Counted from the stretch's first letter, positions 1-6,192 are shown. The stretch: DNA of 6,287 bases from Verrucomicrobiota bacterium (GCA_014382645.1 JACNJI010000386.1:1-6287); one strand, 5' to 3'. The notes: generated from the letters alone by a model not told the origin. Made by a program: numbers and translations.

Positions 1-343
1 CGGTGGTGCCAATTGTAACAAAGTCAATATCCTTACGATCGAGCAATTTTCGATATTCTTGATATCCCTTGGCCGTGTCTTGGGCACGAAACCCCTTGAT
101 CACCCGCTCAACTCGCTGGGTATCCAGATCGCAAACGCCCACGACGTCGGCGAAGCGACGAGCGGCATTGGCATCGCTTGTGCCACGACCACCGACCCCG
201 ATGGCTCCGAAGCGAACCCGTTCATTTGGCGAACCCTTTTCTGCAGAGAGTAAAAATGGCCCCGTAACGGTTGCTGCGGCACTCGCAGCGACGAGTTTTC
301 CGGATTGTAAAATAAAACGACGTCTGGATTGGTAGGTTTTCAT
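1..343 (-). CDS. Gfo/Idh/MocA-family oxidoreductase with Tat signal, N-terminal part only
   Basis: The ORF starts with ATG at 343 on the minus strand and stays open for 114 codons to the window edge, so only the N-terminus is seen. Residues 6-11 read SRRRFI, a good twin-arginine motif, followed by a small-residue hydrophobic stretch (about 15-33) ending near LLSA, so export by the Tat pathway is likely. From residue 43 a Rossmann fold begins: G49-x-G51-x-x-G54, then an acidic strand end at D72 (CDLD), as in NAD(P)-binding Gfo/Idh/MocA proteins. The following KLLDRKDIDFVTIGTT is the usual family segment, although the common IATP is replaced by IGTT. Exported members of this family are frequent in Planctomycetota and Verrucomicrobiota and act on sugars or glycosides; the substrate here cannot be told. 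The gene is divergent from msrA. The fold call is firm; the function is open because the catalytic domain lies outside the window. Confidence 0.88.
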   Translation of the reverse strand, partial: MKTYQSRRRFILQSGKLVAASAAATVTGPFLLSAEKGSPNERVRFGAIGVGGRGTSDANAARRFADVVGVCDLDTQRVERVIKGFRAQDTAKGYQEYRKLLDRKDIDFVTIGTT

Positions 344-446
344 AATAATTCTTCGATAGGGGATTCGATTAGGAAGAAGCAAACATATTTAGCGATTTAC
401 TATCTCTTTTACTTGGATGTCTACGAGCCTTAGTTATAACAGGCTA

Positions 447-1088
447 ATGAAACAAATTTTATTTCTTACTTGTATTGCCATATTTTCGGGAGGTTGCCTA
501 GGTACAAAAAAAGACGAAGCTATGAAAACAGAAAATCAGGAAACTGTTCCAATCAAGACTGAAAAAACTCAGATTGCTATTCTGGGCGGGGGTTGCTTTT
601 GGTGTACGGAAGCTGTCTTCGAGCTTTTGGAAGGTGTCGAATCCGTTGTTTCAGGCTATGCGGGTGGCGCTAATCCAAACCCGACTTATGAGCAAATATG
701 TACAGGGAATACAGGTCACGCAGAGGTCATAAAGATCTTGTTCAATCCTGCTGAAACCAGTTACGAGCAGTTGCTTGTAACCTTTGGCGAGTGCCATGAC
801 CCAACGACCTTGAATCGACAAGGCGCCGATACGGGAACCCAGTATCGTTCCACAATCATGTATGTTAACGAAGATCAAAAACAATTGGCTGAAGCCTGGA
901 AGTCCAAGCTTGGGTCTGAACTAGAGGATCCGGTGGTAACGGAAATTGTGGCATCTCCCGTGTTTTACCCTGCCGAGGACTATCATCAAGACTACTTCCG
1001 GCGCAACCCGAACCAAAGTTACTGTGCTTTTGTCATTCGACCGAAGTTGAAAAAACTAAAATTGGGAGAAGACGCAAAAGATCAGTAG
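447..1088 (+). CDS. msrA: Peptide-methionine (S)-S-oxide reductase MsrA, exported or lipoprotein form
   Basis: MsrA reduces the S-epimer of methionine sulfoxide in proteins, using a catalytic Cys and thioredoxin-like recycling. With the ATG at 447 the protein has 213 residues. The catalytic motif GCFWC lies at 49-53 (C50 catalytic, C53 second Cys); other family blocks are GYAGG (70-74), TGNTGHAEV (86-94), HDPTTLNRQGADTGTQYRS (117-135) and YHQDYFRRNP (179-188). C193 in SYC is a probable resolving Cys. Residues 1-17 form a short hydrophobic signal ending SGGC, a loose lipobox with C17 as possible acylation site, followed by a charged linker to about residue 40, so the enzyme is probably outside the cytoplasm. 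An in-frame ATG at 417 would add ten residues before the signal; I prefer 447 because it puts a basic residue and the hydrophobic core at the N-terminus. Neither start has a good Shine-Dalgarno site. It is divergent from the Gfo/Idh/MocA gene and convergent with the minus-strand operon, with only 5 nt between the stop codons. Confidence 0.95.
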   Translation: MKQILFLTCIAIFSGGCLGTKKDEAMKTENQETVPIKTEKTQIAILGGGCFWCTEAVFELLEGVESVVSGYAGGANPNPTYEQICTGNTGHAEVIKILFNPAETSYEQLLVTFGECHDPTTLNRQGADTGTQYRSTIMYVNEDQKQLAEAWKSKLGSELEDPVVTEIVASPVFYPAEDYHQDYFRRNPNQSYCAFVIRPKLKKLKLGEDAKDQ

Positions 1089-1093
1089 AAATT

Positions 1094-1984
1094 TCATTTC
1101 CAGTGCTCGCCAATTTTTCTTATCAAGAAATCAACGCTGCGAGCCAACTGATCCATTCCGTCTACGCCATCTTCCACACTAATCCAACCCGAGAAGTTAC
1201 GACCCGCGAGGCGCGAAAAAATGGCATCGTAGTCGTTTAAGCCCTTACCTATTTCACCGTGACGAAGACGGGATGCGTATCCCTCGACATTTTCTTCTCG
1301 CCTCAGATCCTCCAAGGTTCCTTCCGCCAAATATCTGTCGCTGGCGTGCATCGTGAGAACGCGATCCAGGATAGAATCAAGGAGTTCGATGGGATCATCA
1401 CCAGCAAGAAAGGCATTGGAAGGATCGTAGTTCACGCCAAATCCAGGGTCGTCTATGGAACCAACTAGCTTCTGGAAACTGCTCATCTTTTGAGCAAATT
1501 CGGGATAAATCCAAAAATCATCCTTGTAGTGATTTTCGATGATTAAAGTCACTCCCAATTCCTTTGCCTTAGGAAGGCATGATTCGATGCATTCTGCGGC
1601 AAGACGGAGGCCGTCGTCTTCAGATAGTTCAGGACGCCTTTGCCCTGAAAGAACGCGACAGAAAGAACCACCTAATTGAGCGGTCATTTCTATCCAGGAT
1701 ATTTCTTTTTCTACCTGTTCTTTTCTGAATCCTGAATCAGGATGTGTGAAATCAGGGGAGCAGCAGAACATGGGAATACACAAATCCTTATCTTCCACCA
1801 TCTTGCGAAATTTAGATGCATTGCTTAATTCGGATAATTCGATGAATCCGCAGTAAAACTCCAACCCATCAATAGGGAGTACAGACGCCATATCGATCCA
1901 CTCTTCTACAGTCATTTCCCCCGTTTTGCAAAGAGCTTGCATATAGGCTTTTGGGAATACTGCAATTTTAGGTCGTTTAATCAT
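1094..1984 (-). CDS. Sugar phosphate isomerase/epimerase-fold TIM barrel protein
   Basis: This 296-residue protein has the AP-endonuclease-2/xylose-isomerase-like TIM barrel, whose members isomerise, epimerise or dehydrate sugars, ketoses and inosoles using a divalent metal. Visible pieces are LPIDGLEFY (36-44, early strand), E150 in LIIENH, D187 in GVNYDPSN, H213 in LTMHASD, H242 in RHGEIGKG, and E271 in WISVEDG. E150, D187, H213 and E271 are the likely metal-ligand set; the H-G-E-x-G-x-G loop is the usual family signature. No signal peptide is seen, so it is cytoplasmic. Its ATG overlaps the TGA of the upstream SDR gene by 4 nt (ATGA), which implies translational coupling, and it is the last gene of the operon. 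UlaE-like phosphopentulose epimerase, inosose isomerase/dehydratase and 3-keto-sugar processing are all possible; sequence alone does not decide. The family call is strong, the substrate unknown. Confidence 0.9.
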   Translation of the reverse strand: MIKRPKIAVFPKAYMQALCKTGEMTVEEWIDMASVLPIDGLEFYCGFIELSELSNASKFRKMVEDKDLCIPMFCCSPDFTHPDSGFRKEQVEKEISWIEMTAQLGGSFCRVLSGQRRPELSEDDGLRLAAECIESCLPKAKELGVTLIIENHYKDDFWIYPEFAQKMSSFQKLVGSIDDPGFGVNYDPSNAFLAGDDPIELLDSILDRVLTMHASDRYLAEGTLEDLRREENVEGYASRLRHGEIGKGLNDYDAIFSRLAGRNFSGWISVEDGVDGMDQLARSVDFLIRKIGEHWK

Positions 1985-2751
1985 TCTTTAACGGGATTTC
2001 TGCCAATGACGGGAAATTGCTCTATGTCTATTATCGAACCACTCACGGGTCGGGTCTCGCCGGAAACCCAAGGGAGTGCGATTTTAGCGATTTCCTCAGG
2101 AAGTAATATACGTCCACAAGGAGCTAGGTTAGCGGGCACCTTGTCGGGCCAGTCGGCGGATAAACCCTCGGCGATTTTGGCCTTGATCTCATTTGGACTT
2201 AGGACCCAACCCAGGTTGAACTGATTTACGCAAACTCCATTCTCTCGGTGAAGGGTATCTCCAAGATTTCTAGTCATTGTAAGCAACGCTCCCTTGGTCA
2301 TACTATAAATGAGAAGGTTTCGCTCGCCGCAGTATGAGTTAATGGACCCAATATTTAGCACATTGCCCTTTGCTTTAGATAAATAGGGTAGGGCGGATTT
2401 GATGAGAAATAGGGGAGCGCGGGTATTGACACTGAAATCATGGTCAAATAGATTGGCGTCAGATTTGTCCAAATCCTTTCGGGTTATTACGGCAGCGTTG
2501 TTTACCAATGCATCGATCCCGCCAAAGGCGTTTACGGTCGCATCAATTAAGTTCTGGGGGCTTTCTGGATCGGATAAATCATCCGAGCGTTCCAGAACTC
2601 GATCGCCGAGATCACTGGCTACACGATGAACTTCACTTGGGTCCTTTCCGTGAATTACAACTCGAGCTCCTGCCGCATGAAAGAGGCGGGCCATAGCTTC
2701 CCCGATCCCCGTCGCGCTGCCAGTGATTAGAATTGTTTTCCCATCAATCAT
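1981..2751 (-). CDS. Short-chain dehydrogenase/reductase (SDR)
   Basis: A classical SDR of 256 residues, the usual length. The cofactor site is T10-G-S-A-T-G-I-G17, followed by a strand ending VVIHGKD (31-37); lysine at 36 and no acidic residue at the strand end suggests a preference for NADP(H), an inference. NNAA is at 84-87. The catalytic tetrad is complete: N109 (VNT), S136 (NIGS), Y149 and K153 (YSMTK). The post-catalytic segment FNLGWVLSP (178-186) replaces the common PG-x-x-x-T turn, so the substrate loop is somewhat unusual. Such enzymes oxidise or reduce a secondary hydroxyl or keto group on polyols, sugar acids or similar compounds. It follows the medium-chain dehydrogenase after a 26-nt AT-rich gap, with no recognisable Shine-Dalgarno site before the ATG at 2751, and its stop overlaps the start of the isomerase gene. 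It is cytoplasmic. The substrate is not predictable. Confidence 0.93.
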   Translation of the reverse strand: MIDGKTILITGSATGIGEAMARLFHAAGARVVIHGKDPSEVHRVASDLGDRVLERSDDLSDPESPQNLIDATVNAFGGIDALVNNAAVITRKDLDKSDANLFDHDFSVNTRAPLFLIKSALPYLSKAKGNVLNIGSINSYCGERNLLIYSMTKGALLTMTRNLGDTLHRENGVCVNQFNLGWVLSPNEIKAKIAEGLSADWPDKVPANLAPCGRILLPEEIAKIALPWVSGETRPVSGSIIDIEQFPVIGRNPVKE

Positions 2752-2777
2752 CTAGTTATAAATAAAAATAAATAAAA

Positions 2778-3809
2778 TTAATTTAGATTTTGCGGATTTA
2801 ATTGAGCCTTTACTATTTCACCATTATGCATTGCCTCGAATGCATCTCTCCAATTAGAGAGCTTCCATGTTTCAGTTAGTATTGGAGCGGGGTCTAGTCT
2901 TTTCGATGTCAGCAATCGCAAGACGGCTTCCCACATAGGTCTATTATGACTAAAGCTCCCAAAAAGTGAAATGTTCTTTTGTACAAGTGGATCCAAACTG
3001 AAGTCGATCGGTTGTGGTCCCCACCCGACTTTTGCGATTCTTCCTCCGGGTCGAACGGCATCGATAGCCGTTCGGAGTGTTACCGATACACCGGCAGCAT
3101 CGACAGCCAAATTAACTCCGGTGCCGTCTGACTTCTTGGCCCATTCAATGATGCCCTCGGTCAACGGAATCAGGCCCAAATCCTTTGCTATCGAAAGACG
3201 TGCTTTATCACTCGGTAATCCCGATATGGCGACCTCGGCCGCACCGCCCACCTTGGCCATCAAACCGCATAAAATACCGATAGGTCCAGGACCAAGTACG
3301 AGTACCCGATCACCGGGCTTGACTGATCCGTTTTCAATAACGGCATTGTAGGCTACGCAACATGGTTCAGTTACGGCGGCTATTTTCAGAGGCAGTTCTT
3401 CCGGAACGTGATGCAGGCAGCGAACTGGCACTTTCACGAATCTAGTCATTGCTCCATCTACGCCATAGCCAAATCCTTTTCTGTTCGGATCCAGTTGGTA
3501 ATTGCCTTCTTTAGTTAGAGGATTTTGAGGGTCAATGACTGCAGCCGTTTCACTCGTTACTCGATCACCCATTTCGAATTCAATTACTTGTTTTCCGAGT
3601 TCAACGATTCTTCCTGCAAATTCGTGGCCAAGAACCACCGGGTAATTTACCGGCCAACTATGGCCACCCTTCCATTGGTGTAGGTCGGAACCGCATACGC
3701 TTACGGTATCCACCTCCATTATTACGTCGTCGGGTCCTGGTTTTGGTTCAGGGATATCTCGTATCTCAACACTGTCGGGGTCTGTGGCGTAATTTACTAT
3801 GGCCTTCAT
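2778..3809 (-). CDS. Zinc-type medium-chain alcohol/polyol dehydrogenase lacking the structural zinc cysteines
   Basis: A 343-residue medium-chain dehydrogenase of the sorbitol/threonine-dehydrogenase type, oxidising a secondary alcohol with NAD(P). Catalytic-zinc ligands are visible: C39 (VCGSD), H62-E63 within the signature GHEFAG followed by G72 and V75, and E148 (TEPCC). The coenzyme domain carries G173-P-G-P-I-G178. The strand after it ends ISGLPSDKARL, without the acidic residue typical of strict NAD enzymes. The structural-zinc lobe is odd: the loop from about 85 to 112 (ETAAVI...GNYQLDPNRKG) keeps the normal length, but the four positions expected to be Cys in C-x2-C-x2-C-x7-C hold D93, N96, T99 and D107. 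The structural zinc is therefore probably lost while catalytic zinc is kept. It lies 9 nt downstream of the HUMPS gene. L-threonine, polyol or sugar-acid oxidation are all conceivable; the context favours a polyol or sugar-derived substrate. Confidence 0.92.
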   Translation of the reverse strand: MKAIVNYATDPDSVEIRDIPEPKPGPDDVIMEVDTVSVCGSDLHQWKGGHSWPVNYPVVLGHEFAGRIVELGKQVIEFEMGDRVTSETAAVIDPQNPLTKEGNYQLDPNRKGFGYGVDGAMTRFVKVPVRCLHHVPEELPLKIAAVTEPCCVAYNAVIENGSVKPGDRVLVLGPGPIGILCGLMAKVGGAAEVAISGLPSDKARLSIAKDLGLIPLTEGIIEWAKKSDGTGVNLAVDAAGVSVTLRTAIDAVRPGGRIAKVGWGPQPIDFSLDPLVQKNISLFGSFSHNRPMWEAVLRLLTSKRLDPAPILTETWKLSNWRDAFEAMHNGEIVKAQLNPQNLN

Positions 3810-3818
3810 ATATAACTT

Positions 3819-4535
3819 CTACTGCTGTTTTTCACGACCTACCGGAACATCATCGTAGGCATGTACTTTCTCGCAAATAATTCGTAGAGACGACTCCACG
3901 TTTCCATCGGCTGCGCGGAAAGAGTCCGCATCGATTGCCAGTGGGGCACCAAGCACCACGAGAGGGGCTCCGTATTCAGGTGTTTGGACGGCTTGCTCAA
4001 TGGTTAAACCTCCAACTGCCTGTACGGGCACTTCCACTGCGTCAACAACTGCACGCAATTGGTCTAGGGGATTTGGAGCGATTTCGTTTCTTGCGGCAAT
4101 TCCCCGGCGTTCGTCGTATCCCACATGGTGAACGACGTATCCACAACCTAGTTCGGCTAGCCTGCGGGCACCCTCGACCATGTCCTCGCAGCCAAGATTA
4201 TCCCCCATGACTCCGATACCAAAATCCGCGCCGGCTTTTACCACTTCCTTTATTGTTTCTGCATGGGCCCGAGCCATTACTACGACGTGCGTGGCTCCTG
4301 CCTTTGCCATGACTTCCGCTTCCAAGTACCCTCCGTCCATTGTCTTCAGGTCGGCTACTATTGGAATCTCGGGAAATTGTTCTCGTAGAGTCCTGACGGC
4401 TCGCATCCCTTCGGCGAGTATGAGTGGAGTTCCTGCTTCCAACCAGTCAACCCCTGCCCTTAATGCCATCCGGGCATGGGAAATGGCCTCGTCTAGGTCA
4501 ATTATGTCTAAGGAAATTTGGACTATGGGCTTCAT
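3819..4535 (-). CDS. HUMPS-family TIM barrel, 3-hexulose-6-phosphate-synthase-like decarboxylase/aldolase
   Basis: This 238-residue protein belongs to the orotidine-5'-phosphate decarboxylase superfamily, HUMPS branch (3-hexulose-6-phosphate synthase, HPS, and 3-keto-L-gulonate-6-phosphate decarboxylase, KGPDC). The signature D62-L-K64-T-M-D67 in IVADLKTMDGG is the metal and catalytic D-x-K-x-x-D motif in its HPS form. E33 in EAGTPLI, D112 in GVMGDN and VHHVGYDERRG (135-145) also follow HPS better than KGPDC, although the HH pair and a longer loop after it (GIAARNEIAPNP) are unlike textbook HPS. The phosphate end is QAVGGL (172-177) and VVLGAPLA (193-200), without the arginine seen at that strand in KGPDC. 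Its ATG overlaps the cyclase stop by one base (TAATG). Known HPS genes usually pair with a hexuloisomerase (SIS domain); none is present here. The reaction could be formaldehyde-type aldol chemistry or decarboxylation of a 3-keto-sugar-acid phosphate. Superfamily sure, subfamily likely, reaction unsettled. Confidence 0.85.
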   Translation of the reverse strand: MKPIVQISLDIIDLDEAISHARMALRAGVDWLEAGTPLILAEGMRAVRTLREQFPEIPIVADLKTMDGGYLEAEVMAKAGATHVVVMARAHAETIKEVVKAGADFGIGVMGDNLGCEDMVEGARRLAELGCGYVVHHVGYDERRGIAARNEIAPNPLDQLRAVVDAVEVPVQAVGGLTIEQAVQTPEYGAPLVVLGAPLAIDADSFRAADGNVESSLRIICEKVHAYDDVPVGREKQQ

Positions 4536-5176
4536 TATTCTATTATTGCAATTGCCCTGACCGGGGAACCGTCAATTCCCTTCAGGTTGAGTGGAAAGGC
4601 CGAAAGCGTAAATTCATTTGGGAGCCTGTCAAGATTTCGCAGGGCCTCGACTATGACAATTTCAACGCCCGGAGCGAGCAGCGGCAAGTGTGTTCCCCAA
4701 GCATCCTTGCCCGGAGTAGGGAGATCCATTCCCAGCAAAGCGATCCCCGTATCGGCAATCCATTCGGCGGCTTCGGGCGTTATGTACGGAAAATCGGTGA
4801 AGAAAGTCTCTTTTCCGAACTGTTTTTCCCAACCTGTCCTTAGGATTATGCGGGTACCTGAATCAAAGGCATCGGCGTGGGGAAGAAAGGTTTCCACAGT
4901 CAGCTCCGTATTGGGAGCAAGCTCTCCTCCGGGCACGAGATCGATGAGGCGAGCCGGTCCGAAAAAAGGTTCCAGCGGCATTTCATCGATGGTCTTTCCC
5001 TCGGCATAGAAGTGAAAGGGAGCATCGAGATGGGTTCCTTGGTGGCTACCCATTGTTAATTTGGTGACGCTTACCCGCTGCTCTTGATGGGTGGCATGAG
5101 GCGTAGCGACGAATGCAGGGTCACCGGGAAAGCTTGGAACGCCGTTGGCGAGCGGATGGGAGAGGTCTAGGAGCAT
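4535..5176 (-). CDS. Cyclase / kynurenine-formamidase-like metal-dependent hydrolase
   Basis: A 213-residue member of the putative cyclase family (Pfam Cyclase, PF04199), which includes bacterial kynurenine formamidase and isatin hydrolase. The N-terminus LLDLSHPLANGVPSFPGDP (2-20) is characteristic: L-S-x-x-[IL] followed by P-x-x-P-G. The metal-binding motif H45-x-G-T-H49-x-D51-x-P-x-H55-F is complete, with later family blocks LGMDLPTPG (148-156), H163, and E177 in VIVEAL. It is cytoplasmic; no signal is seen. Family members hydrolyse amide or lactam-like bonds, and lactone opening is conceivable. There is no tryptophan-degradation gene nearby, so kynurenine formamidase is not favoured; the link to a HUMPS protein and two dehydrogenases suggests hydrolysis of a sugar-derived lactone or amide (inference). 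The stop TAA shares one base with the next ATG. The start at 5176 fits the family N-terminus exactly, although no clear Shine-Dalgarno site precedes it. Confidence 0.9.
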   Translation of the reverse strand: MLLDLSHPLANGVPSFPGDPAFVATPHATHQEQRVSVTKLTMGSHQGTHLDAPFHFYAEGKTIDEMPLEPFFGPARLIDLVPGGELAPNTELTVETFLPHADAFDSGTRIILRTGWEKQFGKETFFTDFPYITPEAAEWIADTGIALLGMDLPTPGKDAWGTHLPLLAPGVEIVIVEALRNLDRLPNEFTLSAFPLNLKGIDGSPVRAIAIIE

Positions 5177-5233
5177 GGGTTGAGAAAGCTGACCACCCGA
5201 TGCCTCCGGGCAAAGTGAAAAGGCCGGAACTAT

Positions 5234-5443
5234 TTAAGGAGTCGAGGGAAGGATTGGCCGTTGAGTCATGATGTTGGCCAAAGAGGGAAACTCGCCGCAC
5301 CCGAGGTAGATGCTGCGAGTTTTCCTTTTGGCGAGGTCTTCCCCAAAGAATGAAACGGGACGCCAGCCTGTGGTGCGAAAGATCGGGGTCTTTTTATCCA
5401 CAGATGATTTGGCAATCTCGTTTAGTTCGGTCTGCAGTTTCAT
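5234..5443 (-). CDS. Small hypothetical protein, possible first gene of the operon
   Basis: An unrecognised 69-codon ORF from ATG at 5443; a TTG four codons upstream (5455) is an alternative start. The predicted protein begins MKLQTELNEIAK, contains KTPIFRTTGWRPVSFF around residues 20-35 and ends with an LGCGEF-containing segment rich in prolines near the C-terminus. It has no signal peptide, membrane segment or motif I can name. In favour of it being real: the composition is protein-like, third positions resemble the neighbouring genes, and it sits on the operon strand 57 nt before the cyclase ATG. Against: it is short, has no obvious ribosome binding site, and overlapping plus-strand frames are also open. 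It might be a remnant of a longer gene. Confidence 0.4.
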   Translation of the reverse strand: MKLQTELNEIAKSSVDKKTPIFRTTGWRPVSFFGEDLAKRKTRSIYLGCGEFPSLANIMTQRPILPSTP

Positions 5444-5658
5444 CGTTTGTTTCAATCCAGTTTGTTTTTCTGTGCCGAAAGCTTGTTGCTTTCTATAGTT
5501 TAAATAGCCGAAGTACTCGAATTTGAGACATATTTTCAGTGGTCTACTCTTTTATTGATCAGGCTTGGTGGGAGTTTTCATATATTTGTCTCGAGGGCGC
5601 CGGTTTCGTCTATTTGCTAAGACTCGCACCTTTTTATTACATTTAACGAACAGCTACT
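5444..5658. promoter_or_regulatory. Divergent intergenic region, probable promoters for the operon and the HMA-like gene
   Basis: No convincing gene lies here. The two flanking transcripts run outward, so promoters for both should sit in this AT-rich stretch, or for the operon between 5177 and 5658 if the small ORF is not real. For the minus strand the best -10-like hexamer is TATAGA (5497-5492), with only a poor -35 seventeen bases upstream. A short inverted repeat (GAAAGC at 5477-5482, GCTTTC at 5488-5493, 5-nt loop) lies just downstream and could be an operator or a leader hairpin. For the plus-strand gene no well-spaced promoter and no Shine-Dalgarno site could be picked by eye. The role is inferred from gene orientation. 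Confidence 0.3.
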
Positions 5659-6168
5659 ATGAAGACTCTATTACTAAGCCTGCTCACGATCACTGCGGCG
5701 ACTTTCTCGATTCACGCCGAAACCAAAGTCACTCTCTCCGGAGTTCATCTCTGCTGCAAGGGTTGCGTAAACGGTGTGAGCAAAGCGGTCAAGAAGGCCG
5801 GTGCCTCTGCAACCTGCGATGCCAACGCGGGCTCCGTAGTTATTACCGGGGATCAGGCATCCGTTAAAAAGGCCCTTACGGGTATGTCTAAGGCCGGCTA
5901 CTATGGGAAGTCCGACAACAAAGACCTCGCCATCGACTGCCAAGGCGGAGCCAAGGACGAAAAGGTGAAGAGCCTAACCTTGGGCGGATCGCATCTCTGT
6001 TGCGGGAAATGCATCAAAGCCGTTGCCAAAGCCGTCAACGAAACCGATGGGGCTTCAGCTCACACCGCAAAGAAGGGAAGCAAGACCTTTAAGGTCACGG
6101 GCGACTTCAATGCCGCTGCCTTTATTAATGCGCTCCATGCAAATGGCTTGCACGCCTTCGTGAAGTAA
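5659..6168 (+). CDS. Secreted protein with two HMA-like (heavy-metal-associated) repeats
   Basis: The 169-residue product has a clear Sec signal (MKTLLLSLLTITAATFSIHA, cleavage likely after A20), giving a mature protein of about 149 residues outside the cytoplasm. It holds two homologous ferredoxin-like HMA-type repeats, about 22-92 and 103-168. Each starts with a beta strand and a copied motif: KVTLSGVHLCCKGC (C32, C33, C36) and SLTLGGSHLCCGKC (C114, C115, C118), followed by a helix of the form V-x-x-A-V-K/N. The later parts also match: SVVITGD with ALTGMSKAGYYG, and TFKVTGD with FINALHANGLHAFV. Ordinary HMA domains carry C-x-x-C; here a His and an extra Cys precede it. Two more cysteines are C53 and C94. 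Binding of copper or another soft metal is a reasonable inference, not shown. A hairpin terminator follows 24 nt after the stop, so it may be monocistronic. Codons look like a normal resident gene. Confidence 0.85.
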   Translation: MKTLLLSLLTITAATFSIHAETKVTLSGVHLCCKGCVNGVSKAVKKAGASATCDANAGSVVITGDQASVKKALTGMSKAGYYGKSDNKDLAIDCQGGAKDEKVKSLTLGGSHLCCGKCIKAVAKAVNETDGASAHTAKKGSKTFKVTGDFNAAAFINALHANGLHAFVK

Positions 6169-6192
6169 GGCGTTTTCCTCCACCTCTTTTTC

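Noticed and set aside
100..282. Short open frames overlapping 59-335 on both strands
   Set aside because: They overlap the Gfo/Idh/MocA gene in other frames; only the minus frame starting at 343 gives a recognisable Tat motif and Rossmann fold.
417..446. Longer msrA start at ATG 417
   Set aside because: It would place ten polar residues ahead of the signal segment and has no better ribosome binding site; the ATG at 447 gives a normal signal-peptide N-terminus.
2971..3351. 126-codon plus-strand frame inside the medium-chain dehydrogenase
   Set aside because: It is antisense to a gene with strong family motifs and its own product has no recognisable domain; it is a shadow frame.
4180..5009. 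Long plus-strand frames (126-163 codons) opposite the HUMPS and cyclase genes
   Set aside because: The minus-strand frames carry complete catalytic motifs; the plus-strand products are rich in Ser, Arg and Pro without any family signature.
4535..5176. Kynurenine formamidase (KynB) as a specific name for the cyclase
   Set aside because: The metal motif fits the whole family and no tryptophan or kynurenine gene is nearby; the operon context points to other chemistry.
5310..5498. Plus-strand 62-codon frame opposite the small ORF
   Set aside because: It has no convincing start context or motif and ends in a Cys/Phe/Val-rich stretch that could mimic a membrane segment; the minus frame looks more protein-like, though neither is certain.
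5493..5507. Palindrome-like CTAT-N7-ATAG
   Set aside because: The arms are only 4 bp in AT-rich sequence, which is expected by chance.
5614..5643. TTGCTA and TACATT as a promoter for the HMA-like gene
   Set aside because: The spacing is 18 nt with 4/6 matches each, but it would leave a leader of only about 10 nt before the ATG; too weak to call.
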